Assembly: GCA_964291445.2 (NCBI GenBank)
Contig: OZ219862.1
Coordinates: 1,302,001 to 1,366,000 of the forward strand
DNA from: JAPOXR01 sp964291445
GTDB taxonomy: Bacteria; Pseudomonadota; Alphaproteobacteria; Rhodobacterales; Rhodobacteraceae
DNA length: 64,000 nt
Direction of reading: 5' to 3'
Position numbers and translations under genes: made by a program. The notes under the pieces are model-generated. The model did no database searches. It had not been told where the DNA came from and saw only the letters and a list, made by a program, of their open reading frames with translations. Shown one piece after another: positions 15,335 to 24,508 of this stretch; position 1 is the stretch's first letter; each line of letters opens with the position of its first letter.

Positions 15335-16719
15335 ATGGCGGAAAAACAGAAGATTGTGGTGATTGGGGCAGGCACGGCAGGACTGGCCGCTGCGCACACT
15401 CTCCTGAAGCAAAACGACAGAGTCGAGGTAACGGTCCTTGAGGCTGCCGACAAAACAGGCGGCCGCATGGGCGGAGACCAAGTCGATGGATTCTATATCG
15501 ATCGAGCAGCTTCTTTGTTCCTGCAGTCATACGCCACCGCCCGAAGCCTTGCGAAGGAGATCGGCGTACCGCTCAAGCAAAGTCCGCACACCAAGGGCGG
15601 CTATGTTTACAGTGGTGGCCGGTTCCGCCAGGTGTTCGCGGGCGGAACGCTCAAGCAAAAGCTTCAAACGGCCCGCACCCTTCTCTCGTTCCGTCTGTTG
15701 TCGCTCAAGGGGATGCTTCAGTTTGCGCGGTTCTTCAAACTGTCCAAAGAGCAAAGCGAAGCGCTCGACATCGACGAAATTACGAAGCTGCTTCCGTTAG
15801 ACAGGCCGGAAAGCTTCCAGGACTATATGGAAGCCAACGCTATGGGCGACTACCTGCATCAATGGGTGACGAACGACATCCGTGCCTATACCGGAGGGGG
15901 CCCCGAACAATCCGGCGTCGCCTCGTCGATGGCGTTGCTTTGGAATTTCTCCCTGAATCCTGCCGAGCGCGTTTCACTGCCCGACACAGGCGTCGGGTCG
16001 TTCGGCACGGCCCTCGCGGAAGCCTGTTCCGACCATATCAGGGTTTCGACTCCGGCCGAGCGTATCGTTATCGAGGATGGCGCGGTCAAGGGCGTGGTCG
16101 CGGAAGACGGCACCCTTTTTCCGGCCGATTCCGTCGTCTGCTGCACAACCGCAACCGCCTTGGCGCGTATCGGACCGGACCTGCCTGCCGATGTCAGGGA
16201 CGTGCTCGGTCAGGTAAACTATTCGGCCTGTTGCAAAGTGGTTGTCGGGCTCGATTTCGAGCTTCTCCCGGCCGGCGCCTATGCCGCCGTATTCCCGCGC
16301 GGATCGGGAACTCCGCTCGTCGCACTGGAGAATACCAAGGCGGTGGCGCCGGCGGCGGTGCCCGAAGGCAAGGGCATGTACCACTGCCTGGTGATGGAAG
16401 ACGATGCGAGGGCCCTGTCCCCCTGAGCGATTCCGAAATTGTGGATCGCGTGATTGATGAAATTCGCAAGTTCTTTCCCAAGATGCCGCGGAAACCCCGC
16501 TTTTTCCGTGTGTATCGTTGGCATGAGGGTGGATGCCTCGTCCACGGTGGCCTGTTGACGGACATTTGGAAGTTGCGCCATGAGACGCTGCCCAACAGTG
16601 TCCGCGGCCTGTTTCTCGCTGGCGACTATACGCACTTGCCGGTGACGAATGGAGCGATGCGCAGCGGCGTCGATGCCGCCAAGGACAGCGTTTCCTTCCT
16701 GTTCGGGCGGAACGCCTGA
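15335..16719 (+). pseudogene. FAD-dependent oxidoreductase (protoporphyrinogen oxidase/amine oxidase-like), one frameshift
   Basis: The first frame has the Rossmann dinucleotide-binding start KIVVIGAGTAGLAAAHTLL, then VLEAADKTGGRMGG and RAASLFLQSY, and runs to a TGA at 16424-16426. The other frame continues without loss of sense from LSDSEIVDRVIDEIRKFF to GLFLAGDYTHLPVTNGAMRS, the C-terminal FAD-binding motif, ending at 16719. Restoring one C in the run TCCCCCTGAG (about 16418-16425) would rejoin them at ALSP/LSDSE. It is therefore a very recent lesion or a sequencing error in a C-run; if corrected, the protein is about 461 residues. It lies between the DUF2236 and MMPL genes and probably shares their pathway. 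Confidence 0.8.
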
Positions 16720-16819
16720 CGATGGACAGTGGACCTTGCGGCTGCGACGCAGTAATTGCGCGGCAACTCGACCTGAACAATCATCGCCCGGAATTTGTCG
16801 GCCGCGATAGAGGCCGGTC

Positions 16820-19102
16820 GTGCAGTTGAACCGCTACATCGATTTCGTTCTGCGCCGTCGATGGTGGGTCGCGGCGTTCGCCATCCTGCTCCTGGTGCTG
16901 GCAGCGGCAGGCGGCGACCGCGTCATCGTAGCAAACGATTTCCGGCAGTTGCTCGGCGAGAACAATCCGGAACTTGCCGCATTGAATGGGTTGGAAGATA
17001 CCTATGCGGCGTCGAACACGGTGCTGATCGCCATCGCACCCCGGAACGGTTCAGTTTTTACCCGGAGTACTCTTGAAGCGATCGAGGCATTGACCGAGGA
17101 AGCATGGCTGACGCCGCATTCGAGCCGTGTCGATTCCCTGACCAACTACAACCATACCTACGCCGAAGGCGACGACCTGATTGTCGAACCGCTCGTCGAC
17201 GGGGCAGACGGACTGAACGACAGCGATCTGACGCGAATCGAAAAGATCGCGCTGAACGAACCGGAGCTTGCCGGACGTTTGATTTCCCGGGACGGGCGTG
17301 TCGCCGCACTGGCGATCAGCTTCGTCAAGACCGACGATCAAACCGCCATCGTGGCCGATGTTCCGGATTTTCTGAACACCGTGCTGGACAAGGCCCGCGC
17401 AGACCATCCGGAACTCGGATTTTATCTCACGGGCGACGTCATCCTGAACCGAACCACGGCTGCCGCCATGGAGGAGGGCGTGCAGTCCACACTACCGATC
17501 GGGTTTCTTCTGGTACTCATCGGATCGGCCCTGCTGCTGAGATCCTTATTCGGCGTCGTTGTTATTGTGGTCATGATGCTATTCAGCATCGTCACCACCA
17601 TCGGATTTGCCGGCTGGGCCGGCCTGGTTCTCAGTCCCCTTTCCTCAGCGGTACCGGTTGTTGTGATGGTGCTCGCGGTTGCCCACTCTATCCACATCGT
17701 ATCGGCGGCGCTGCTGGCGATGAGCCGGGGCCTGGACCGGCATGCCGCAGTTGCGGATTCGCTGAACAGCAATGCCTGGCCGGTGTTCCTGACTTCGGTC
17801 ACGACAATGATTGGCTTCCTCAGCCTGAACAGTTCCGATTCGCCGCCCGTTCAGGTCATGGGTAATCTATCGGCGGTCGGAATGCTGGCAATTTACATCT
17901 ATTCCATGACACTGCTGCCGGTGTTGCTGTCGATACTGCCTCTGCGCCTGCCTCGTCAGCAGTCGGAGCGGTCTCCCTTGTTCGAGCGCTTCAGCAATAT
18001 TGTCATCGAACGTCGCAAACTGCTGCTCTGGTCGGGACTCATCGTTTCCGTTGTCTTGATCGCCGGTATTCCCCGGAACGAATTCAGCGACGACTGGACC
18101 AAGGCATTCGACGATCGATACCAGTTCAGGCGCGATACCGACTTCGTCATCGAGAACCTGACCGGCCTGAATTCCCTCGAATATTCGTTGAATGCCGGGA
18201 AACCCGGCGGGATTACCGATCCCGAATATCTGGGCAAGGTCGAGGGGTTTGCCGAGTGGGCGAGGAATCAGCCCGAGGTGACACATGTGAGGGCGTTTTC
18301 CGACATCATGAAACGCCTGAACAGAAGCATGCACAGTGACGATCCGGCAGAATATCGTTTGCCGGAAAATGGCGAACTTGCCGCGCAGTACCTGTTGCTT
18401 TACGAGTTTTCCGTCCCGTTCGGTGCCGATTTGAACGATCGCATCGACATTGCCAAATCGGCGACAAGGATGACGGTTACGCTTGCTGATCTTCCAGTTC
18501 GATACATGCGCGATATTGACCGGCGCGCGCAGTCCTGGATCGACTCCAACGCGCCCGGTCTTGCAGACAGGGCATCGGGTCTGAGCGTCGTATTTGCCTA
18601 CCTGACCCAGCGCAACCTGGAGAGTATTCTGCGCGGGACGATCATTGGTATGACACTGATTTCCCTGACACTCATTTGGGTATTCAGGAGCCTGCGACTT
18701 GGTCTGATCAGCCTCGTTCCGAACTTCTTGCCTCCGGCCCTTGCATTCGGTCTTTGGGGCTACTTGATTGGCCAGATCAGTCTTGCCGCAACGATAACGA
18801 CGATTATTGCCTTTGGCATCATTGTGGATGACACGATCCATTTCATGAGCAAATATCTGAGGGGCCGCCGCGATGGGCTCCCTGGTGACGACGCTGTCCG
18901 ATATGCATTTCGTACGACAGGCCACGCGCTGTTTACAACGAGTGTGGTTCTCGCCGCAGGTTTTGTCGTATTTGCGTTTTCGGGTTACGAGGGTGTGTGG
19001 ATCCTGGGCCTGATGGTCACGATGATGGTTGTCCTCGGGATCATCGTCGATTTTCTGATTCTGCCCCCCTTGCTATTGGCACTCGATCGGACCGGGTCCT
19101 GA
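16820..19102 (+). CDS. MMPL/RND-family transporter
   Basis: This 760-residue protein begins with a membrane segment (WWVAAFAILLLVLAAAGG). It has a periplasmic loop, then five hydrophobic segments from about residue 225 to 375, and repeats this layout (second loop about 400-600, second membrane bundle about 610-760). The segments GFLLVLIGSALLLRSLFGVV and the sterol-sensing-like FGIIVDDTIHFMSKY are typical. Family members use the proton gradient to move lipids or hydrophobic molecules. Start is GTG 16820 with GAGG six bases upstream. The FAD oxidoreductase lies 100 bases upstream, so the set may make and move a lipid product. Confidence 0.87.
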   Translation: MQLNRYIDFVLRRRWWVAAFAILLLVLAAAGGDRVIVANDFRQLLGENNPELAALNGLEDTYAASNTVLIAIAPRNGSVFTRSTLEAIEALTEEAWLTPHSSRVDSLTNYNHTYAEGDDLIVEPLVDGADGLNDSDLTRIEKIALNEPELAGRLISRDGRVAALAISFVKTDDQTAIVADVPDFLNTVLDKARADHPELGFYLTGDVILNRTTAAAMEEGVQSTLPIGFLLVLIGSALLLRSLFGVVVIVVMMLFSIVTTIGFAGWAGLVLSPLSSAVPVVVMVLAVAHSIHIVSAALLAMSRGLDRHAAVADSLNSNAWPVFLTSVTTMIGFLSLNSSDSPPVQVMGNLSAVGMLAIYIYSMTLLPVLLSILPLRLPRQQSERSPLFERFSNIVIERRKLLLWSGLIVSVVLIAGIPRNEFSDDWTKAFDDRYQFRRDTDFVIENLTGLNSLEYSLNAGKPGGITDPEYLGKVEGFAEWARNQPEVTHVRAFSDIMKRLNRSMHSDDPAEYRLPENGELAAQYLLLYEFSVPFGADLNDRIDIAKSATRMTVTLADLPVRYMRDIDRRAQSWIDSNAPGLADRASGLSVVFAYLTQRNLESILRGTIIGMTLISLTLIWVFRSLRLGLISLVPNFLPPALAFGLWGYLIGQISLAATITTIIAFGIIVDDTIHFMSKYLRGRRDGLPGDDAVRYAFRTTGHALFTTSVVLAAGFVVFAFSGYEGVWILGLMVTMMVVLGIIVDFLILPPLLLALDRTGS

Positions 19103-19169
19103 CCCGCACCTGTCTGGCCAACAACAGACCGTCCAATCCATAAGGGCGGCTATCGATCACGAACCGCGA

Positions 19170-20114
19170 CTACGAGAAGGATTTCTCGATCCGATCCAGC
19201 GTCCGCATGGCACCCAGCGTGTCATGTACCGAGCCGTTTGGCTTGCGCCCTTCCCTGATGGCGGCAATGAACTCCCGGTCAATCAATTCGATCCCGTTGT
19301 CGGACACCGCCACATCGCTGAGATCAATCTGGTTCTCGCGCCCGTCATAGAGGTCATCGTACCGCGCCAGATAGGTGCCGTTGTCGCAGATATAGCGGAA
19401 GAACGTGCCCAGCGGACCGTCATTGTTGAACGACAGCGACAGCGTGCAGATCGCACCAGACGGTGTTTTCATGCCAATGGCCATATCCATGGCAATGCCA
19501 AGTTCGGGATGATGCGGGCCTTCGAGGCCAAAGCATTCGGAGGCGACCTCGCCTGTCTGGTACTGGAACAGATCGACCGTGTGGCAGGCATGGTGCCAGA
19601 GCAGGTGATCGGTCCAGCTGCGCGGCTCGCCCTTGGCGTTCATGTTGGAGCGGCGGAAGAAATACGTCTGCACGTCCATCTGCTGGACCTTCAGCTCGCC
19701 CGCATCGATCTTGTTGCGGACCCACTGATGCGACGGGTTGAACCGGCGCACCTGTCCGGCCATTGCCAGCACGCCGGTTTCCTTCTGTACCGCGCAGATG
19801 CGCTCGCTGTCTTGCAGTGAATCCGCCATCGGGATCTCGATCAGCACAGGTTTGCCCGCCATCATGCAGGCCACCGCCTGATCGGCGTGCTTCTGCGTCG
19901 GCGTGGCGAGAATGACCGCGTCCACGTCGTCGCGTGCAAGGCAAGCTTCCAGCGAGGTCGAGGCGAAACCGATGCCGCGTTCTGCTGCCAAAGTATCGAT
20001 CTTCGATTGTGCCGGCCCCATCACGGCGGTGACGGTCACGTCTTCGATCGCAGCCAGCGCATCCAGGTGTTTCGTACCAAATGCGCCATAGGCGCCAGCG
20101 ACACATATTCTCAT
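19170..20114 (-). CDS. ligC: 4-carboxy-2-hydroxymuconate-6-semialdehyde dehydrogenase (LigC-like, Gfo/Idh/MocA fold)
   Basis: The 314-residue protein starts MRICVAGAYGAFGTKHLDAL, a Gfo/Idh/MocA NAD(P)-binding start. It has VDAVILATPTQKHADQAV and GKPVLIEIPMADS in the coenzyme domain, followed by SWTDHLLWHHACHTVDLFQY. It matches LigC-type enzymes, which oxidise the ring-cleavage product of protocatechuate to 2-pyrone-4,6-dicarboxylate with NAD(P)+. I chose ATG 20114, which overlaps the ligB stop by four bases; the longer frame from 20246 runs back into ligB. It is the last gene of the minus-strand lig operon. Assignment is strong from context with ligA and ligB. Confidence 0.93.
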   Translation of the reverse strand: MRICVAGAYGAFGTKHLDALAAIEDVTVTAVMGPAQSKIDTLAAERGIGFASTSLEACLARDDVDAVILATPTQKHADQAVACMMAGKPVLIEIPMADSLQDSERICAVQKETGVLAMAGQVRRFNPSHQWVRNKIDAGELKVQQMDVQTYFFRRSNMNAKGEPRSWTDHLLWHHACHTVDLFQYQTGEVASECFGLEGPHHPELGIAMDMAIGMKTPSGAICTLSLSFNNDGPLGTFFRYICDNGTYLARYDDLYDGRENQIDLSDVAVSDNGIELIDREFIAAIREGRKPNGSVHDTLGAMRTLDRIEKSFS

Positions 20115-20983
20115 GCTGCTGCGTCCTCTTGATTTTTCCTGTTTTCCAGAATGATATGACCAACGGCGGTGTTGGAGGCAGGCACATGGTAGTGCCGGTG
20201 CACTTCTTCCACCTCGTCGTCGAGCGCACCGCGCATGACGTGCCACATCACCATCTCAACGCCTTCCGATCCGGCCTCGCGCAGGTATTCCACATGCGGG
20301 GTTTGCGACAGGCCAACCGGGTCAGACGTCAACCGATCAAGGAATTGCGTGTCCCATTCCTTGTTGATCAGCCCTGCGCGCTTGTATTGCAACTGGTGAC
20401 TCATGCCGCCAGTGCCGAAAATGACAACGTTGAGGTCCTCTTCAAAGCTCTCCACCGCGCGGCGGACCGCCTTGCCCAGATTGTAGCAGCGATTTCCGGT
20501 CGGTACGGGGTATTGCACCACGTTCACGCAAAGCGGAATGACCAGGCAAGGCCATTCGTCATCCGGACCCTTGTCCCCGAACATCACCGACATCGGCACC
20601 GTCAGCCCGTGATCGATTTCCATTTCATTCATGATGGTGATGTCGAATTCATCCAGAATCAGCGATTGTGCAATGTGGCTGGCCAGAACCTGATGGTTCT
20701 TGACCACCGGCACGGGGCGCGGTCCCCAGCCTTCATCGGCGGGTGCGAAGCTTTCGGCGCAACCCAGGGCAAAGGTCGGAATGCAGGACGCATCGAACAC
20801 CGTGCAATGGTCATTGTAGACCAGGAATATCACATCGGCGTTTTGTGCCGTCATCCATTCGCGAGACTTCTCGAAACCTTCGAACACCGGCACCCAATAG
20901 GGTTGTTCAGTGATGCCCTGATCCATCGCCACGCCGATGGCCGGCACGTGCGAGCAGCCCACACCTGCGGTAATTCGTGCCAT
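20111..20983 (-). CDS. ligB: Protocatechuate 4,5-dioxygenase beta (catalytic) subunit
   Basis: The 290-residue protein starts MARITAGVGCSHVPAIG and shows the class III extradiol dioxygenase iron ligands: His12 in GCSHVPA and His59 in LVYNDHC, with acidic residues further on in the C-terminal third. The segment VVIFGTGGMSHQLQY is also typical of LigB. With LigA it opens the ring of protocatechuate between C4 and C5 using Fe(II) and O2. I chose ATG 20983, whose first base is shared with the ligA stop; the frame extends to 21007 without support. It overlaps ligC by four bases. Confidence 0.96.
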   Translation of the reverse strand: MARITAGVGCSHVPAIGVAMDQGITEQPYWVPVFEGFEKSREWMTAQNADVIFLVYNDHCTVFDASCIPTFALGCAESFAPADEGWGPRPVPVVKNHQVLASHIAQSLILDEFDITIMNEMEIDHGLTVPMSVMFGDKGPDDEWPCLVIPLCVNVVQYPVPTGNRCYNLGKAVRRAVESFEEDLNVVIFGTGGMSHQLQYKRAGLINKEWDTQFLDRLTSDPVGLSQTPHVEYLREAGSEGVEMVMWHVMRGALDDEVEEVHRHYHVPASNTAVGHIILENRKNQEDAAA

Positions 20984-21393
20984 CAGTTCTCTCCCCTTTC
21001 GTCCCATTCGTGTTGATAGCGGTTGCCGTCAGGGGAGCGTCCACCTTCAACCATCATCTTGCGGTATGCTTCATTGCCCATGCCAGTCATCAGACCGGCA
21101 AGCTGTTGGAAGTTGATCCCGTCATTCGCTGCCAGCTTGCTGGTATAATAGATGTTACCACCCAGTTCGAGCAGGCGGTTCCAGCCCCGGTCGATTACTG
21201 CCTGACGCTGCTCTGCGGTCATTGGATACCTGTCCAGATACGTACCTTCATCCGCGTTGAACGCATCCCGGTTCTTTTGCAGCCGGAGCGAGATGCAGAA
21301 TTGATTGAGGTGATATCCCTCACGACCGCGGTCTGCATCGAACACAAAAGTGCCGGGGATGTCTTCGTAGTCCTTTTTCGGGGCCATTTTCAT
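20983..21393 (-). CDS. ligA: Protocatechuate 4,5-dioxygenase alpha subunit
   Basis: The 136-residue protein has the LigA layout: YEDIPGTFVFDADRGREGYH, LNQFCISLRLQKNRDAF, RYPMTAEQRQAVIDRGWNRL, and ANDGINFQQLAGLMTGM near the end. LigA caps the active site of LigB in the alpha2-beta2 enzyme. It overlaps the upstream oxidoreductase gene by four bases and touches ligB, so all four minus-strand genes are translationally coupled. Confidence 0.96.
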   Translation of the reverse strand: MKMAPKKDYEDIPGTFVFDADRGREGYHLNQFCISLRLQKNRDAFNADEGTYLDRYPMTAEQRQAVIDRGWNRLLELGGNIYYTSKLAANDGINFQQLAGLMTGMGNEAYRKMMVEGGRSPDGNRYQHEWDERGEN

Positions 21394-22307
21394 TCCTCTG
21401 GGTTGGTTGGAGAGGGCGTTGCTGACAGGCCCTCCAGGATTGCATCGGCCCGCGCCGCAAGGTCCAGTGGATCAGTTTGACCCAGGTGAAGGCAAAGTGC
21501 GCCGACCTCGCGTTGACGGATAATCGTGCCTTGCGTGATATGCGGTTCAATGCCCAAATCGGTCAAGGTCTTTGCGACTTCCTCCATTTCGGCGGCGCGG
21601 CGCAGGCCATGGGTCGCGGCACGCTCCAACATGTAGGGCGCGCGGCGTTGCCAGTCGAAACCCGGAATGCTGTCTTCGAGTGAGGCGAGGATGTCGTCCT
21701 TGATCCCGGCCTTTTGTGCGGCAAGGAAACACTCCAGCGTGAGGGCTTCCAATCCCTTTGTCATGGTCGACCTGATCATCTTGCGTGTCGAGGCATTGCC
21801 GACGTCACCTCCGGCAAATTCCACATTCATGCCAAGAACCTGCATGGCTTCGCCCGCGGCCTCGGCATGCGGTCCGGCGAGCAGGCACGGCGCTTTGTGC
21901 AGTCGGGGATGCACCGGAGTCATGACAGCAACATCGACGTATTTCCCGCCCGCAGCCTCAATGACAGTGGCCGCGCGTCGCTTGGTGTTTGGCGCGCAGC
22001 TGTTGCAATCGAGGAAAAACGTGCCGTCCAGCGCAATTTGCCCGGCAGCAATGGCCGCGATTTCTGCTTGCCCCGCAGTCACCAGCGAAAAGATGGCATC
22101 ACGGCCTGCGCAAGCCTCGACGCAGCTTTCAGCACCGGTCACGCCAAGCCTTTCGTAATCCGCACGCTTGGCGGCTGCGTCAGGGCCATCTGTCCTGATA
22201 TCGAAGGCGCGCAGGCGCACCGGGGCGCTTTCCTGCAGCAACCCTTCGGCGAAGGCTTGCGCGGCCTCCCCAAAGCCGATGAACGAGATTTTCGTGCCGC
22301 CTGGCAT
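21390..22307 (-). CDS. NAD(P)-dependent oxidoreductase (6-phosphogluconate dehydrogenase-like, DUF1932)
   Basis: The 305-residue protein starts MPGGTKISFIGFGEAAQAF, a Rossmann GxGxxA start. It has FFLDCNSCAPNTKRRAATVI and KYVDVAVMTPVHPRLHKAPC in the coenzyme domain. The DUF1932 C-terminal domain follows (KMIRSTMTKGLEALTLECF). I chose ATG 22307; the longer frame extends toward the LysR gene without homology. It is the first structural gene of the minus-strand lig operon, overlapping ligA by four bases. Similar genes occur in some protocatechuate 4,5-cleavage clusters, but the reaction is not known to me. It may handle an upstream hydroxy acid or a side product. Confidence 0.8.
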   Translation of the reverse strand: MPGGTKISFIGFGEAAQAFAEGLLQESAPVRLRAFDIRTDGPDAAAKRADYERLGVTGAESCVEACAGRDAIFSLVTAGQAEIAAIAAGQIALDGTFFLDCNSCAPNTKRRAATVIEAAGGKYVDVAVMTPVHPRLHKAPCLLAGPHAEAAGEAMQVLGMNVEFAGGDVGNASTRKMIRSTMTKGLEALTLECFLAAQKAGIKDDILASLEDSIPGFDWQRRAPYMLERAATHGLRRAAEMEEVAKTLTDLGIEPHITQGTIIRQREVGALCLHLGQTDPLDLAARADAILEGLSATPSPTNPEE

Positions 22308-22422
22308 CGGGTGCGTTCCCTTGAGATATGGAGCCCAACAGATAACAGCCAGCGGCGGGTCTCGCCCAATTCGAATGATCTGCCGAAAATTGGAAAATGC
22401 TATACCCGGGCCAAAGTGAGAG

Positions 22423-23643
22423 TCATTCAGGCTGCCCGAGCGTGCCGAACTCTCGCAGGAAGTCAATGAACCTTGACTGGGTTTCCGTCGGTTGCCAGCC
22501 CCGCCGGTAGGTGAGGCCGATATCGCGAATATGGCCCTTTAGTGGAATGTCCAGCGTCGTAATGGCACCCAGGGCCTCGTCCACATTGACCTGGTGTCGT
22601 GAAACGACGGACAAGTACGGCCCCTCCGCCAGCACCCCACGAAGGATGGCCATGGACGAAGACACGACGCGCACGGGTGTTTTCGGCCAATCCTGAATGC
22701 GCAGCGTCTCGAAAAGATACTGTCCTGCGGGCGTCTCCCTTGGTGGCGCGATCCAGGGGTAGTCCAAGGTTTCATCCAGCGATTCAAGGGCACGACCTGT
22801 CAGCGGATGATCAGGGTGAGCGACGATGGCCAGTGCATCCCGAAACAGCAATTCCTGGGTGATGTCTTCTGCCGGGGCAGGATGCCTGAGCGCCCCGATG
22901 AGGCAGTCCAGATCCCCCTCGCGCAGGGAGCGCAACAACTCGGCATAGCGCCCTTCGACGACGCGAACCTGGAACCCATCGACACTGCTGACCAACGCAT
23001 GAACAGCCTTGGGAACGATGGTTGTCCGGGCAAGCGGCAGGCTGCCTAGAACAAACGTGCCGCGTTCCTGGCCGAGCTCGCGGCTGATCTCTTCAACGCT
23101 TTGCCGGATTTCGGCTTGCGCAAGTTTGGCCCCAAGGACAAAGGCTTCAGCTGAAGGTGTCAGGCGCACTCCGGAGGGGCGGGCGATGAACAAGGGAACG
23201 CCGACCACTGCCTCGAGACCGCGGGCCGTTCTGTGAACAGTTGGCTGAGACAGGCCAAGGGCATTGGCTGCGACCGAAAAGCTGCCTGCGTTGGCGATCG
23301 CGATGAGGTTGCGCAGTTGGGAGGCCGTGACGGAGAGCTCAGGTCGCGCCCTTCGCGGTGTCCTTGTCCCGCCCTCCCGCAAGGCGGCCTGTGCGCCATT
23401 CCTGAGATGCGACAGTGCCCTGGTGGCGCGCTCTGCAAAGAGCCTGCCGCAGGTGGTCAGCGCCGCCCTTTGTCGTCTGCGCACCAGAAGTTCGGCCCCT
23501 GTATCGGCTTCAAGCCGCGAGATGGCCTGCGTTGCTGCAGGCTGAGACAGATGGCAAACCTCGGCCGCTTCGGAAACCGACCCCGTGCGTGCGGTTTCGA
23601 GAAAGATCCGCATGTGCCGGATGTTGGGAAAGCCGCCCCGCAT
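22423..23643 (-). CDS. LysR-family regulator with two tandem N-terminal HTH domains
   Basis: This 406-residue protein is about 100 residues longer than usual LysR proteins. Residues 6-60 form one LysR HTH (RHMRIFLETARTGSVSEAAE then SQPAATQAISRLE). Residues about 105-165 form a second (LRNLIAIANAGSFSVAANAL then SQPTVHRTARGLE). The substrate-binding domain follows from about residue 185. It is divergent from galB and precedes the minus-strand lig operon, so it probably controls both arms in response to a pathway intermediate. The duplicated DNA-binding unit is unusual. Either one copy lost function or the protein reads a longer operator. Confidence 0.88.
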   Translation of the reverse strand: MRGGFPNIRHMRIFLETARTGSVSEAAEVCHLSQPAATQAISRLEADTGAELLVRRRQRAALTTCGRLFAERATRALSHLRNGAQAALREGGTRTPRRARPELSVTASQLRNLIAIANAGSFSVAANALGLSQPTVHRTARGLEAVVGVPLFIARPSGVRLTPSAEAFVLGAKLAQAEIRQSVEEISRELGQERGTFVLGSLPLARTTIVPKAVHALVSSVDGFQVRVVEGRYAELLRSLREGDLDCLIGALRHPAPAEDITQELLFRDALAIVAHPDHPLTGRALESLDETLDYPWIAPPRETPAGQYLFETLRIQDWPKTPVRVVSSSMAILRGVLAEGPYLSVVSRHQVNVDEALGAITTLDIPLKGHIRDIGLTYRRGWQPTETQSRFIDFLREFGTLGQPE

Positions 23644-23770
23644 ACCGCCCCTATAGATTTTTCTTATTCTACTGGCTCAATTCGAAATGGTCAATTTGGC
23701 TGTATCGCCGCTAAAACTGCCGCTGACCGGCCCGTTGCGCCGACCATTTGGCAAGGAAGGGACTCTCCTG

Positions 23771-24508
23771 GTGTCCGACAAGAAAACAGCGCTGGTGATT
23801 AGCGCACATTCCGCAGATTTTGTTTGGCGTGCCGGCGGCGCGATCGCGCTCCATCAGGCCAAGGGCTATGAGGTTACTGTGGTCTGCCTGTCCTACGGCG
23901 AGCGCGGAGAGAGCGCGAAGCTTTGGAAGCAGGAGGGCATGACACTCGAGAAGGTCAAGGCTGAGCGCCGGAGGGAAGCCGAGAATGCTGCCGCCGCGCT
24001 GGGTGTCAACGACATTCGGTTCTTCGATGTGGGCGACTACCCCCTCGATCTGGGCCGGGACACGCAAGCGCGCATGGTCGATGTCATCCGCGAGGTGCAG
24101 CCGAAGTTCATGATGTCTCATTCGAAATGGGATCCCTACAACACCGACCATATGAACACGACGCAATTCGCGCTGGAATGTCGGATGATCGCCCAGGCCT
24201 GGGGCCATAATCCGGGTCAAAAAATTCTGGGAGCACCACAACTTTACTTGTTTGAGCCACATCAGACCGAACAGATGGCGTGGAAGCCAACGACTTTCCT
24301 CGACATCACAGATTTTTGGGACAAAAAATGGGCTGCGATCCAGTGCATGCAGGGCCAGGAGCATTTGTGGAACTTCTACAAGAACGTTGCAGAGAACCGC
24401 GGCAACCACTTCCGCCGTAACTCGGGCGGACAGGCGGGCGGACGTTCCGCCAGATACGCCGAAGGATTCGAGACGGTGTTCCCCCGTACAGTGGATGAAC
24501 TGGAATGA
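23771..24508 (+). CDS. galB: 4-oxalomesaconate hydratase, GalB-type (PIG-L/LmbE fold)
   Basis: The 245-residue protein starts ALVISAHSADFVWRAGGAIA, the PIG-L/LmbE metal-binding start (AHxxD). It has VVCLSYGERGES and KFMMSHSKWDPYNTDHMNTT, giving the second histidine group. GalB of Pseudomonas putida belongs to this fold and hydrates 4-oxalomesaconate to 4-carboxy-4-hydroxy-2-oxoadipate. The context with ligK, galD and ligI supports the same role. I prefer GTG 23771 because the family begins there; an ATG at 23687 would add 28 residues overlapping the LysR promoter side. It overlaps ligK by four bases. Confidence 0.88.
   Translation: MSDKKTALVISAHSADFVWRAGGAIALHQAKGYEVTVVCLSYGERGESAKLWKQEGMTLEKVKAERRREAENAAAALGVNDIRFFDVGDYPLDLGRDTQARMVDVIREVQPKFMMSHSKWDPYNTDHMNTTQFALECRMIAQAWGHNPGQKILGAPQLYLFEPHQTEQMAWKPTTFLDITDFWDKKWAAIQCMQGQEHLWNFYKNVAENRGNHFRRNSGGQAGGRSARYAEGFETVFPRTVDELE

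Noticed and set aside
16722..16829. 35-codon open frame between the FAD oxidoreductase and the MMPL gene
   Set aside because: No ribosome site or homology; it overlaps the MMPL start.
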